The notes: generated by a model from the letters alone, not told the origin. DNA of 64,000 bases from Atopobium sp. oral taxon 416 (GCF_018128285.1 NZ_CP072380.1:930001-994000); one strand, 5' to 3'; counted from the stretch's first letter, positions 29,101 to 37,856 are shown. Numbers and translations are program-made.

Positions 29101-29747
29101 GGATCTTCGGCGGCGACGGCTGGGCCTACGATATTGGCTACGGCGGGCTCGACCACGTCCTTGCTTCTGGCAACAACGTGAACGTCCTCGTCTTCGATAC
29201 TGAGGTCTATTCCAACACCGGTGGACAAGCATCCAAGGCTTCTAACTTGGGCCAGGTCGCACAGTTTGCAGCTGCCGGTAAGGCCACCAAGAAGAAGTCC
29301 CTGGCTGAGATGCAGATGGACTACGGCTACGTCTACGTCGCACAGATCGCTGTCGGCGCTAACCCGGTCCAGACGCTCAGAGCTCTCACTGAAGCTGAGG
29401 CCTATGACGGGCCGTCTCTGGTCATCGGCTACTGCCCGTGCGAGATGCACTCCATCAAGAAGGGTGGTCTCATGCACTGCATGGAGGAAATGAAGCGTGC
29501 GGTCGACTGTGGCTACTGGAACCTCTTCCGTTACAATCCGGCGAAGCCGGCTGGCAAGAGATTCAGCCTCGACTCCAAGGAGCCGAAGGGCGGCTATCAG
29601 GAATTCCTGATGAACGAGTCCCGCTACGCATCCCTGAAGAGCTTCTTCCCGGATCGTGCGGATACCCTGTTCGCTGAGAACGAGGAAGCCGCAATGGAGC
29701 GCTATGCTCACCTTGTCCAGCTCAAGGAAATGTATGCCAAGGCGTAA
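26187..29747 (+). CDS. nifJ: Pyruvate:ferredoxin (flavodoxin) oxidoreductase
   Basis: 1186 aa, full length for the single-chain form. It oxidises pyruvate with CoA to acetyl-CoA and CO2 and reduces ferredoxin. The open frame extends upstream, but GGAGAGGAT just before ATG 26187 and the conserved start MARKFKSMDGNEAAAW fix the start. Domains in order: pyruvate-binding N-terminus (YPITPSSPMADH), CoA/domain II, EKR-type middle domain, a two-cluster ferredoxin domain (CIQCNSCAFICP and CMGCYNCLYVCP, about 690-765), and the TPP domain (GSCAGCAETVYGRL, FGGDGWAYDIGYGG, YSNTGGQASKA). Codon use is strongly biased compared with neighbours, as expected of a highly expressed gene. Confidence 0.97.
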   Translation: MARKFKSMDGNEAAAWVSYAFTEVAGIYPITPSSPMADHVDQWAAQGLKNVFGTPVKVIEMESEGGASGTVHGSLGAGALTTTYTASQGLLLMIPNMYKIAAEGLPGVFHVSARTVATQALNIFGDHSDVMACRQTGFAMLAEGNVQEVMDLAPVAHLAAIEGSTPFLNFFDGFRTSHEIQKVATWDFDDLKDMLDMGAVQRFRDHALNPEHPHARGSHENGDIFFQHREACNERYNKIPEIVQSYMDKINAKIGTHYHLFDYYGADDADRVVVCMGSFCDTLEEVIDYLNAHGEKVGLVKVRLYRPFDVGAFVKALPSTVNKIAVLDRTKEPGSIGEPLYEDVVAALYEAGRSDLVVTGGRYGLGSKDEPPAAAFAVYEELKKDQPKREFTIGIDDDVTHLSLPMDPDAPNTADPSTIECKFWGLGGDGTVGANKNSIKIIGDHTDKYVQAYFQYDSKKTGGVTISHLRFGDAPIRSPYYVTKADFVACHNPSYIVKGFKMVRDVKPGGTYLVNCQWSDEEFADRMPAEAKRYVAKNNIKVYLIDAIDLAQKVGMGKRTNTVLQSAFFALAKILPLDDAKKFMKDAAQKSYAKKGQNIVEANWKAIDAGASAFREFKVPACWVNAQDEEHEITLEGREEIVKQVKEIMQPINRMEGDSLPVSSFKDNPDGQWELGASQYEKRGTAVMVPRWNPDECIQCNSCAFICPHATIRPIVMDQQEADNAPAAMKKSDLKLPKNTGYTYTIAVSPLDCMGCYNCLYVCPKSDVQNGGALTMVPQEEEAAQAEVWNYAVNKVTEKSELIDFKTPRNTQFKKPLLEFSGSCAGCAETVYGRLAAQLFGDNMFISNATGCSSIWGNPAGISPFATDAAGHGPAWNNSLFEDNAEHGLGLEIGYQAEQNRLVALTRQLIAMDDVDDSLNDAATAWLESRNDGAKSRAASDAYIAQLEANDINSITEEILKNKSFLSKKSFWIFGGDGWAYDIGYGGLDHVLASGNNVNVLVFDTEVYSNTGGQASKASNLGQVAQFAAAGKATKKKSLAEMQMDYGYVYVAQIAVGANPVQTLRALTEAEAYDGPSLVIGYCPCEMHSIKKGGLMHCMEEMKRAVDCGYWNLFRYNPAKPAGKRFSLDSKEPKGGYQEFLMNESRYASLKSFFPDRADTLFAENEEAAMERYAHLVQLKEMYAKA

Positions 29748-29787
29748 CGATACCTCAGCGAGCGACTAGCTTCGCACAGACAGTGAG

Positions 29788-29820
29788 GGCCGGAAGCCAT
29801 CCGTGGCTTCCGGCCTTTTT
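29788..29820 (+). terminator. Strong rho-independent terminator after nifJ
   Basis: GGCCGGAAGCCA-tccg-TGGCTTCCGGCC followed by TTTTT; perfect 12-bp stem. Confidence 0.92.
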
Positions 29821-29843
29821 CGGTAGCTAGGTACGAACGGTAC

Positions 29844-29880
29844 AAAAAAAGACTCCGCAGGTGGTCCCTCCGAAGTCCTT
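29844..29880 (-). terminator. Terminator for the TM1266-family gene (minus strand)
   Basis: On the minus strand GACTTCG pairs with CGGAGTC, with an inner AGG/CCT stem, followed by seven T. It lies just past the stop of the 29912-30175 gene. Confidence 0.75.
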
Positions 29881-29911
29881 TAACTTATCCAGGTAAGTTG
29901 TTCTGACAGTG

Positions 29912-30175
29912 TCAGTCCTCTTCTCCTGTGAAGGCGCTCGAGTAGGCAGCCTTGGCGCTGATCCCGTTGAGGGCGCCGATCTTGCCGGCGAGTGAGGAGA
30001 TCGTATTGTCGGTTGCGTCCAGGACGATCGAGATTACGTCCATGTGGTGCTGACGGTAGGGGATGCCCATCCTGCCGATAATGTATTGAGAGTACTCGTG
30101 CAAGATTTTATTGAGAGGATCGACCGAGTCCGGATTTTCCACAATGATACCGATCACGGCGACGCGTGTTTTCAT
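29912..30175 (-). CDS. TM1266-family iron-only hydrogenase system putative regulator
   Basis: 87 aa from ATG 30175 (GGAG just upstream); a longer frame to 30238 lacks support. The sequence MKTRVAVIGIIVENPDSVDP, then GRMGIPYRQHHMDVISIVLD and the end GALNGISAKAAYSSA match the small ACT-like proteins called iron-only hydrogenase system regulator (TM1266 type). These are usually beside [FeFe]-hydrogenase maturation genes. No hydrogenase gene lies in this window, so its partner must be elsewhere. Function is by family name only. Confidence 0.8.
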   Translation of the reverse strand: MKTRVAVIGIIVENPDSVDPLNKILHEYSQYIIGRMGIPYRQHHMDVISIVLDATDNTISSLAGKIGALNGISAKAAYSSAFTGEED

Positions 30176-30227
30176 GGCGCTCCTAACTGCTGAACGATCG
30201 TTGGTTTGTGTGCATAGCTTAAAGCGT

Positions 30228-30287
30228 ATGCGCCACATATAATGGTTATACCCGATTACAAGGCGCCCCTAAGCTCCATAGGCGCAT
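30228..30287 (+). promoter_or_regulatory. Promoter region with dyad before the lipoprotein gene
   Basis: A perfect -10 box TATAAT is at 30238-30243, 65 bp before the gene start. No good -35 is seen. ATGCGCC (30228-30234) and GGCGCAT (30281-30287) form a perfect 7-bp dyad spanning the -10 and leader, a possible operator or leader stem. Confidence 0.45.
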
Positions 30288-30307
30288 GACAGGAAGGGAT
30301 AAGTATC

Positions 30308-31375
30308 ATGAGTGTCAATCTCACCCGGCGTGAAGCGCTTGCTACCTTGGCAGGCCTCGGATTTTCAAGTGTTCTTGTCGCGTGCGGAAATTCACAATCT
30401 CCCGACAATCAGAATAATCGACAGCAGCAAATCGAAGACGTAGTGGTTAGGGTGGCGACACTTAGAGGTCCCTCCTCGATCGGTTTGGTCAACATGATGA
30501 ACGACACTTCCGGTATCCCTGGGGATGGGGGAGATTTGAGCTCTGTAGGGAATCCTGAGGAAGGCTCCGGTATCACCTATGCCTATCAGATCTCGAGCGC
30601 ACCGGACGAGGTGACGCCGATGGTGGCACAGGGGACCTGCGATATCTGCTTTGTCCCTTCCAACGCAGCCTCGATCCTCTACGACCGTACCGAAGGGAAT
30701 GTTGAGCTTATCGATATCAACACGCTCGGCGTGCTCTCGGTCGTGACCGGTGACTCTTCGATCCAGCAGTGGGAAGACCTGGCGGGGCACACTGTAGTGA
30801 CCTCAGGCCAAGGCTCCACCCCTGAGTACGTGATTGAGTACCTGCTCGATCAGGCGGGCATCGCTGACCGTGTTGAGGTTACCTACGAGAGTGAGCACCA
30901 GCAGGTAGCGACTGAACTCGCCTCTGATCCTGCGGTGATCGCAATCTTGCCGCAGCCTTTCACGACTGTGGTGGAGACTCAGAACAGTGGCGTCCACTCC
31001 GTGATCAACCTGAACGATGTTTGGGATCGCTATGCCGGCGACTCCGGATCCAAGTTTGTGCTCGGCTCTACAATTGCCCGCAAGGACTTTGTCGAGCAGC
31101 ATCCTCAGGCCGTGGCGGACTTCCTCCAGAAGCATCAGGAGTCAGTGCAGAAGTGCAATGACGACCCGGACGGCACCGCAGATCTGGTCGTCCAGGCGGG
31201 CATCATCGCAAAGAAACCGATTGCGCAAGCCGCGATCCCCAAGTGCAATGTGGTGTGCATCACGGGCGATGAGATGGAGGATGCCCAACGCGGCTTCCTG
31301 CAGGTGATGAGTGATGCGAATCCGGACTCCGTCGGTGGTGCCCTCCCCGGCGATGATTTTTACTACAAGGGATAG
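30308..31375 (+). CDS. ABC transporter substrate-binding lipoprotein (NMT1/SsuA-like)
   Basis: 355 aa. N-terminus MSVNLTRREALATLAGLGFS has a lipoprotein signal ending in LVAC (Cys26); the RR pair could allow Tat export. The mature part is a periplasmic-binding-protein type II fold of the SsuA/NMT1 kind (APDEVTPMVAQGTCDICFVP, LAGHTVVTSGQGSTPEYVIE, QQVATELASDPAVIAILPQP). It should capture a small organic substrate outside the membrane for the fused permease-ATPase 6 bp downstream. Substrate unknown; sulfonate, nitrate or thiamine precursors are the usual ones. Confidence 0.88.
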   Translation: MSVNLTRREALATLAGLGFSSVLVACGNSQSPDNQNNRQQQIEDVVVRVATLRGPSSIGLVNMMNDTSGIPGDGGDLSSVGNPEEGSGITYAYQISSAPDEVTPMVAQGTCDICFVPSNAASILYDRTEGNVELIDINTLGVLSVVTGDSSIQQWEDLAGHTVVTSGQGSTPEYVIEYLLDQAGIADRVEVTYESEHQQVATELASDPAVIAILPQPFTTVVETQNSGVHSVINLNDVWDRYAGDSGSKFVLGSTIARKDFVEQHPQAVADFLQKHQESVQKCNDDPDGTADLVVQAGIIAKKPIAQAAIPKCNVVCITGDEMEDAQRGFLQVMSDANPDSVGGALPGDDFYYKG

Positions 31376-31381
31376 GGATAG

Positions 31382-32776
31382 ATGCGGAGAGCTTCGCAGA
31401 AATCGCATATAAAAACAGTGCTGGCTGCACTCATCTGGATTGGTGTGTGGCAGTTGGCGAGCATGGCAGTGGGAAACCATCTGCTGCTCGCAAGTCCAGT
31501 TGATACCGCGGTGACACTGGCGTCACAGATCGTGACGCCAGTGTTTTGGACTGCTGTCCTGCGTTCCTTCTGCCATATCGCGGTGGGGTTTCTGATCGGC
31601 TTCGCCTTGGCAGTGGTGCTCGGGTTTGCCGCCTATCGCCTCCCTTGGCTGCGACGGCTCTTGGAGCCTGCCATGGACGCGCTGAAGTCCATCCCGGTAG
31701 TCTGCTTCATAATGTTGCTGCTCATGTGGGTCGGACCCAAACGGGTGAGCATTATCACCGTGATGATCCTCATCTTTCCGGCGCTCTATTTTTCGGTGCT
31801 GGAGGGGCTGGACTCACAGGATCATGAGGTGATCGACGAGCTCAAAGTGATGGGCGTCAAGCCCCATGTACGCTTCCAGGTGGATACCTACCAGCAATTG
31901 TTGCCTTTCCTGGTTGCGACTTGCCGCAATATGTGCGGAATGGCGTGGAAGGCAGGCGTGGCTGCCGAGGTATTGGCTTCCCCACGGGGCACGATTGGGG
32001 AGGGGGTCTACCAAGCGCGGCTCTTGCTCAACACTGCGAACCTCTTCTCCTGGACTATCACGATCGTCCTACTTTCCTGGGTGTGTGAGCGACTCTTTCT
32101 GAAGGCGCTTACTGCTACGGGTCCCTGGGCACTCAAGCGTGCCTTGCGCAACCAGAACCGACTGCGGCCACAGACCTCGAATGTCCCCGGTACCATACGT
32201 TTTGTGCATACCGTGCTAGGTTATTCGGCAACCTCAGACCATGCGGCACCGGTCACGGTCTCTAAGGAATTGACGGGGGAGTTAGAGGGAGGCTCCTGGA
32301 TCCTCCAGGACGCTTCAGGTTCGGGGAAGACCACCTGCCTCATGACCATCTGCGGACTTCTGAGACCTCTCCAGGGCAGGATCGAGGCCCCGGTAGATAT
32401 CGCTCTAGTGTGCCAGGAGCCGCGCCTGGTAAGCGCGCTCACTGCCCCAGAGAATGTTCAATTGACCTCGGTACTGACTGAACAGGGGGCTAAGGAACTC
32501 CTGTGTGAACTGTTGTCCGAAGACGTTTTGTCCCGTCCGGTCTCAGAGCTCTCCGGGGGACAGAAGCGGCGTGTCGAGTTGGTGCGGGCCCTCGCACATC
32601 CCTCGGCACTGGTGTTGCTCGATGAGCCCTTTGCTTCGCTCGACGTGCAGAGCCACTATGCTGCGGCAGCCTTTATCAGAAAACATCTGCAGGGGAGAAC
32701 ACTGATCGTCTCCTCGCATGTGCCTGGAGATCAGGAGCTGTTGCACGCGCAACTGCTCAATATCTTGAAGCACTGA
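31382..32776 (+). CDS. Fused ABC importer permease-ATPase (SsuC-SsuB-like)
   Basis: 464 aa, one polypeptide with both importer parts. Residues 1-250 are a SsuC-type permease with about six helices and the EAA loop region (VIDELKVMGVKPHVRFQVD). Residues 265-464 are a shortened SsuB-type ATPase: Walker A DASGSGKTT, signature LSGGQKRRVELVRAL, Walker B ALVLLDEPFASLD, and a switch His in IVSSHVPGD. ABC importers normally encode these parts as separate genes. The ATPase lacks some N-terminal sequence, and its Walker A starts with D rather than G. It pairs with the lipoprotein upstream and ends 1 bp before the convergent engB stop. Confidence 0.88.
   Translation: MRRASQKSHIKTVLAALIWIGVWQLASMAVGNHLLLASPVDTAVTLASQIVTPVFWTAVLRSFCHIAVGFLIGFALAVVLGFAAYRLPWLRRLLEPAMDALKSIPVVCFIMLLLMWVGPKRVSIITVMILIFPALYFSVLEGLDSQDHEVIDELKVMGVKPHVRFQVDTYQQLLPFLVATCRNMCGMAWKAGVAAEVLASPRGTIGEGVYQARLLLNTANLFSWTITIVLLSWVCERLFLKALTATGPWALKRALRNQNRLRPQTSNVPGTIRFVHTVLGYSATSDHAAPVTVSKELTGELEGGSWILQDASGSGKTTCLMTICGLLRPLQGRIEAPVDIALVCQEPRLVSALTAPENVQLTSVLTEQGAKELLCELLSEDVLSRPVSELSGGQKRRVELVRALAHPSALVLLDEPFASLDVQSHYAAAAFIRKHLQGRTLIVSSHVPGDQELLHAQLLNILKH
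31514..31544 (+). repeat. Perfect 13-bp inverted repeat inside the permease coding region
   Basis: ACACTGGCGTCAC-agatc-GTGACGCCAGTGT followed by TTTTGG, about 130 bp into the gene. It looks like an intragenic attenuator hairpin although it lies in codons for VTLASQIVTPVFW. Confidence 0.7.
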
Positions 32777-32777
32777 T

Positions 32778-33368
32778 TTACTCGAAGCAGGCTCGCTCAA
32801 TGTAGCGGGCAAGGGTGTCGATGCCCTGTTTCTTTTCAGCAGAGGTGACCACACAGGCGAGGGGATCGAGTCCGAAGGCATTCGAGAGCTTCGTGAGACT
32901 CGCCTGCTGTTTAGTGCGGCTTTTCAACTTATCGGCCTTGGTTAAGGCGACGATGAAGGGTAGCTTAGCGCTCTTGAGATAGTCGATCATCCGTGCATCG
33001 AGCGTCTGCGGATCGAGACGGATATCGATCAGGGAAATGACTAAGTTGTGGGAGCGCTCGCTTTCAAAGTAGGCAGAGATCAGATCTGCCCAACGCTGCC
33101 TCTCCTGCTTACTGCGATGGGCAAAGCCATAGCCCGGCAGATCGACGAAATGGATCCCACTCGCTTCGAAGAAGTTGATCGTCTGGGTCTTGCCGGGTTT
33201 TCCGGAGACCTTTGCGAGCGCCTTTCTGCCGAGCAGTGCGTTGATCAGTGAAGACTTGCCCACATTGGAGCGCCCGACGAAGGAGACTTCCGGCTCCGTC
33301 GAGGGTGGCAACTGTTCCACAGTGCCGAACGAGGCGACAAATTGAGCGTTCTTGAAGGGGTTGGCCAT
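32778..33368 (-). CDS. engB: Ribosome biogenesis GTPase EngB/YsxC
   Basis: 196 aa, standard length. G1 GRSNVGKSSLINALLG (about 33-48), G3 VDLPGYGFA (about 75-83), and G4 TKADKL (about 142-147) define the YihA/EngB family, which assists large-subunit assembly. Its ATG abuts the helD stop without a gap, so it is translated from a helD-engB transcript. Confidence 0.96.
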   Translation of the reverse strand: MANPFKNAQFVASFGTVEQLPPSTEPEVSFVGRSNVGKSSLINALLGRKALAKVSGKPGKTQTINFFEASGIHFVDLPGYGFAHRSKQERQRWADLISAYFESERSHNLVISLIDIRLDPQTLDARMIDYLKSAKLPFIVALTKADKLKSRTKQQASLTKLSNAFGLDPLACVVTSAEKKQGIDTLARYIERACFE

Positions 33369-35546
33369 CTACAGGTTCTCTTTCTCAACGGGGGAGCCTT
33401 CGAGCATCGAGGTGGGCTCACCTTGGCTCACCAGCACTACTTTGTGCATCGCACGGCTGATCGCGGTATAGAGGCGACGACGATATCTCGGCGTAGCCTC
33501 ATAGACACTTGCCTGGACGTCCGGCACAATCACCGTGTCGAACTCCAACCCTTTCGCCATTGCCAAATCCATTACGACCACCCCGGAGAGTGGGAGGATA
33601 TCTTTGTCCTCCAGGACGCGTACTGATTTGCCAAGCTGCTTGCCGATCCAGTGTGCGCGGGCGCGGTCATCAGTCACGATTGCGGTGAGGCCGTCTTCCT
33701 CGCGCTGCTCCTCGACAAGCTTGCGCAGACGGTCGAGGTAGGTATCAGCGTCCTTGGTTACCAAGAGCTTGGCGGCGACACCTTTACACTGCACTGAGTG
33801 GGTCTGAATGGCTTCGTTGCGCTCGTAGAGGCTCATAAAGAGGTTGGTGATCTCCGGGGTGGAGCGGTAGCTCGTGAGCAATTTCAGGCGCTTTATGTCG
33901 GCGTCCTTCTTTGTGATACCTGCATCCTTGAGGATTTGCTCTAACTGGTCAAAGGATACGGAACCTTCGAAGATTGACTGGCGGGCGTCACCTAAGAGCA
34001 TAAAGTGGGCGTTGCTGAAGTATCTCGCCATCACCATGAGTTGAGCGGGTGAGTAATCCTGTACCTCATCGACCATAACGTAACGGGCGTTGCGGTCGCC
34101 GGCGCCGGTGATCAAGGACCTCAGGTAGAGGTACTCTGCGGCATTGAGCTGGTGGCCAAGCAGGCGCTGTCCGATGCGGTCGATTCTGAGCCAGCCTGCA
34201 GTTTCAATCAGATCGTGGACGTCTGAATACTTGTGGTCCACGTAGAGCTTGGCTAAGCGAGTGGTGTCTGCCTCATCGACGGGGTTGATCGGTTCACCGA
34301 AGACTGCAATCTGGTCCTCGATATCAGCTCCCAGCATCTCTTCGTGGACGCCTTCGTCGCGTGAGAGGTTGGTGAGCCGGGTTTCAAGACGTTCGTGCAG
34401 CACGTCCTTCACCATCGCAATCAGCCTCGGTCCCAACGGGGTGCGTGGGAACTTCGCAAAGGCGTTCTTTACCTGTGATGCTTTGATCAGCTGTACGTCA
34501 CCCACACTGATACCGCGCAGATCATCTGGTTCAAGCGTGAGGCCTTTGACTGTGGTTTCCATCTTCTTAAGTTCTGCCGGGTCAGTGTCCCGGCCGTTCG
34601 CACGGTCAGCGATGCCTTGCGACTCTATAAAGTTGCGCCAGGTGAAGCTCTGCGGGTTGGACTCACCCAACGAGGGGAGCACCGTGTCGATGTAGCTTTG
34701 GAACACGTTGTTCGGCGTAAAGAGGTAGACCTGGTCCGCCTTCAGCGTCTCACGCTGCTGGTAGAAGAGGTAGGCGATGCGCTGCAGCATCACGGAGGTT
34801 TTGCCGGAGCCGGCGATTCCGTCAACGATCAAGGCCGGAATGTCGCTGTGGCGCACGACCGCATTCTGCTCTTTCTGAATTGTGGCGGTGATCGCCTGCA
34901 GCTTCTCGGTGTGAGGGGACTTGAGTGCCTTGAGCAGAAGGGCATCTTCAATTGCGACCGTCGTGTCGAAGTACATATTGAGCTTATCTTCGGTGAGATC
35001 GAACTGTCGGCGCAGTAGCAGCTCCACATCGTGGCGCTTCCCGTTGACCTTATAGCTCGTCTTGCCGTTCTCCTGGTTGTAGTAGGTCTCTGCAACCGGT
35101 GAGCGCCAATCGACGATCAGCGGATGGGAGTCCTTGTCCATCACGCCGGCGACCCCGATGTAGATGTCGCGTGGGGGATGGTTGGGATGCATCTTGAGTG
35201 TGACCTTCGCAAAGTAGGGCTGACGCAAGAGTACCATCACGCGGCGCAGCTTCTCGACATCGAAATCGTGAGCCTGGTTGTAGGAGTCGATAACAGAGTT
35301 CAAAGTCTCGATTGCGGCCAAGGTCTCCATCGTCTCATCGTCTGAACCGTAGTCTTGGGTGATTTCCTCAGACATATCGTGCAGGTCCTTGGCAGCCTCT
35401 TTGTGGGTCACCTCAAGGCGATGATTCAACTCATCCCTGAGCTCCAGTAGCTTCTTGTAGGTTTCGGAGAGCTTCTCCTGTTCCTCCCGGAATACCGGAT
35501 CATTTTGCAACGCTTTCTGCTGCTTGTTTGTTAGGGCCTCACTCAT
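33369..35546 (-). CDS. helD: HelD-like UvrD/Rep-family ATPase (RNA polymerase recycling)
   Basis: 725 aa. HelD proteins release stalled RNA polymerase from DNA. The N-terminus is a coiled arm (FREEQEKLSETYKKLLELRD and following, residues 17-60). The UvrD-like ATPase follows: Walker A DGIAGSGKTSVMLQRIAY (about 242), Walker B VMVDEVQDYSPAQL (about 487), motif III LGDARQSIFEG, motif VI-type AMAKGLEFDTVIVPD and YTAISRAMHKVVL near the end. It is upstream of engB in the same operon, with a perfect dyad just before its start. Confidence 0.9.
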   Translation of the reverse strand: MSEALTNKQQKALQNDPVFREEQEKLSETYKKLLELRDELNHRLEVTHKEAAKDLHDMSEEITQDYGSDDETMETLAAIETLNSVIDSYNQAHDFDVEKLRRVMVLLRQPYFAKVTLKMHPNHPPRDIYIGVAGVMDKDSHPLIVDWRSPVAETYYNQENGKTSYKVNGKRHDVELLLRRQFDLTEDKLNMYFDTTVAIEDALLLKALKSPHTEKLQAITATIQKEQNAVVRHSDIPALIVDGIAGSGKTSVMLQRIAYLFYQQRETLKADQVYLFTPNNVFQSYIDTVLPSLGESNPQSFTWRNFIESQGIADRANGRDTDPAELKKMETTVKGLTLEPDDLRGISVGDVQLIKASQVKNAFAKFPRTPLGPRLIAMVKDVLHERLETRLTNLSRDEGVHEEMLGADIEDQIAVFGEPINPVDEADTTRLAKLYVDHKYSDVHDLIETAGWLRIDRIGQRLLGHQLNAAEYLYLRSLITGAGDRNARYVMVDEVQDYSPAQLMVMARYFSNAHFMLLGDARQSIFEGSVSFDQLEQILKDAGITKKDADIKRLKLLTSYRSTPEITNLFMSLYERNEAIQTHSVQCKGVAAKLLVTKDADTYLDRLRKLVEEQREEDGLTAIVTDDRARAHWIGKQLGKSVRVLEDKDILPLSGVVVMDLAMAKGLEFDTVIVPDVQASVYEATPRYRRRLYTAISRAMHKVVLVSQGEPTSMLEGSPVEKENL

Positions 35547-35570
35547 GAATATCTTTTATATCCTTCCGCG

Positions 35571-35593
35571 GTGCACTGAATTTATCAGTGCAC
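35571..35593. promoter_or_regulatory. Perfect 9-bp dyad before helD
   Basis: GTGCACTGA-attta-TCAGTGCAC lies 25 bp upstream of the helD start, so it is either an operator overlapping the promoter or a leader hairpin. No match to a known consensus is claimed. Confidence 0.5.
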
Positions 35594-35799
35594 GAATATA
35601 CAAACTCAAAAACACACAATATTATATTGTGCCCTAAAGCCGTCAACCTATTGCACGGCAATGCGTCAACGGTACAGCCCTCTGAATCTGTGCATTTAAT
35701 TGTGCAGATGACTCGTAAATTAGCTCATAAGCAACCGCTACCTGCAAGCCATCACGAATTAAGCCTCATCTGTCGCTGCGTGCGGGCTATCTTTGCGAG

Positions 35800-36010
35800 C
35801 ACCTCCTTCTTCCTCTCATAGCTCCTCGACCGCCGGCAGGCAAGTACTGCTTGCTCTTTGCCGCCCATCTGTCGTTCTCCTCGATAAGGTAGGTCCCCAC
35901 GAGCTTGATGAGTAAGTCCTCGCTCGGGAATATAGCGATGAGCTTCTGGGAGCGCTTCACCTCGGCGTTGAGCCTTCGAGGTCCTGGTGCACCTGCACTT
36001 GCGGGAGGGC
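35800..36010 (-). mobile_element. Fragment of a second IS256-type transposase C-terminus
   Basis: The minus strand reads RLNAEVKRSQKLIAIFPSED followed by LLIKLVGTYLIEENDRWAAK, the end of an IS256/mutator transposase distinct from the two larger copies. Nothing else of the element is left. The flanks 35600-35800 and 36010-36430 (about 400 bp) hold no feature I can support. Confidence 0.65.
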
Positions 36011-36431
36011 CATGACTTCCAATTGTGTCTTTAAACCCGGCGCCCAGGCACTCCAGTGCCTTGGGGCACCCCCGCGGTGGGCATTGACCTGTATCATTTT
36101 TTCGGACAGTGCGGCTTGAGGAATTATGAGGCTCCTCTTAACTGCAAGACAAGCCGACCGAAAGGACTACAGGTAACAAACAATCTTGCTACCAAATACA
36201 GCGATGAGTAGTGCCTGAAAACAGCTGAGTGTGCTATCTCCACCGGCAAGCCTAAAAGCCACCTTACCACCGAGTTAGGGCTTGGGTCCCAAAACACAGA
36301 TCCACTGGGTAAAGATGGCTCAATCCCAAAACCTGTTGATATGACGCCATGTGGGACGAAGATATAGTACGAATATAAAAATGGATCTCGTATAGTTGTG
36401 TGTGAGCAAACATACAAAATAAGAGATCCAT

Positions 36432-37856
36432 ATGCATGTTAACACACAGCCGCTTATTCAGGGAGAATTGCTTGATACAAGATCAGAAGATCTTCGTGCT
36501 GATACCTATGATCTGACTGATTCAATTTCTGATATACAGCTCCTGAGTGGCATCTTAACATTCTCATCAGGTCTGCCCTCCTTTACCCAGGTTGGTATGA
36601 CGCAAACGGCCGTTAAAGAGATCTCTGTGGGCACATCATCTAGACCTGCCAAGCGCAAAGTCACTGAATACTTCTTTAAGGGAAAGCTGAATCGTCTGAA
36701 CGGACAGCCGATCTAGTGCAGCTTCTGTGGCCAGGAGACGGTGTATAACGGCACAGCCGAGGTTGACTTGAAACACATTGCTATGGGAGGTATCTATACT
36801 CACATCGTTGTATCCAAGCAGCGAGCACTCTGCCAGAATAAGAACTGTGCGGCTAGCACTTATACAGAACCCGTAGATTTCAAGGCTCAGGGACATCTGA
36901 TTAGAGCTGCTCTTGAGAACTATACATGCGATCTGCTTTACTTTTAACTGACAGTGAAGGAAATATCCATCATTGTCGGTTTTAAGCAAGAATAGCGTCA
37001 AGGGAATCGATAAGAAGCGTCTTTGGGAACTGTATACCGTTAACGGTAAAGGTAAGCAACTGAAGAAGCCTACAGAATACTCAAAGTATCTTGGCATTGA
37101 TGAATTCCTTCTTCATAAAGGCCATAGATGCGCTTACGTTGATCATGGACATGAAGAGCGGAGATGTGCTGTGGCTTGCCTGTGGCAAGAAGAAACAGAC
37201 TGTATATGACTTTATTGACTGGATCGGCATCGACTGGATGAAAAACGTCAAGGCTGTGGCCTGTGATATGAACAGTGACTTTGAAGAAGCTTTCAAGAAA
37301 CGCTGTGAATGGCTAGATATTGTCTGTGACCATTCCCATCTGATCAAAAACTTCAATGACAAGGTGGTATCAAAAGTCCGTAAAGAGGAACAGAAACGCC
37401 TGATAGAAGAAGGCAATACAGAAGCTGCTAAAGCGGGCAAAATCATTGCCAAAGGAAGCGATCTGTTCAAAAAGCCAAAGGTGAAGCAAAAAAGCAGGAA
37501 TTGAAGAAGAATACAAGAAGCTGTTGGATGAAAACAAGCTGTTCTTCACCATGGATCTGGTAGAAGAACAGCTTAATAAAGCATACAAAGCAAATACCGA
37601 AAGAGGCATGAAGATTCATAGTAACCGGATCATACGCACCTGCAAAGCAACCAAGAACAAGCATTTCATGTGGTTTGCCAAGCTGCTTAAGAACCACATG
37701 AAAGGAATTATCTCTCATGCACGAGTTCATATCTCATCTGGCAAAGTTGAAGGAACCAACCAGATGATCAAGACACTGAGACACAAAGGATACGGCTATC
37801 CGGATGATGAATATTTCTTCCTGAAGATCATTGATGCCAGCAGGAAATTCTCATGA
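36432..37856 (+). mobile_element. ISL3-family element, A+T-rich, transposase broken
   Basis: Successive plus-strand frames give an ISL3 transposase: zinc-ribbon region CSFCGQE...CQNKNC (36718-36860), catalytic part YLGIDEFLLHKGHR, VIMDMKSGDVLWLACGKKKQ, AVACDMNSDFEEAFKKRCEW, DHSHLIKNFNDKVVSKVRKE, and the end SGKVEGTNQMIKTLRHKGYG. In-frame stops and shifts occur at about 36716, 36945, 37135 and 37500. The stretch is visibly more A+T-rich and uses A-ending codons, unlike the host genes, suggesting origin from a low-G+C Firmicute. Confidence 0.88.

Noticed and set aside
28176-29711. 511-codon minus-strand open frame opposite nifJ
   Set aside because: Long antisense frames arise from the biased codons of nifJ; composition is Leu/Val/Asp-rich without domains.
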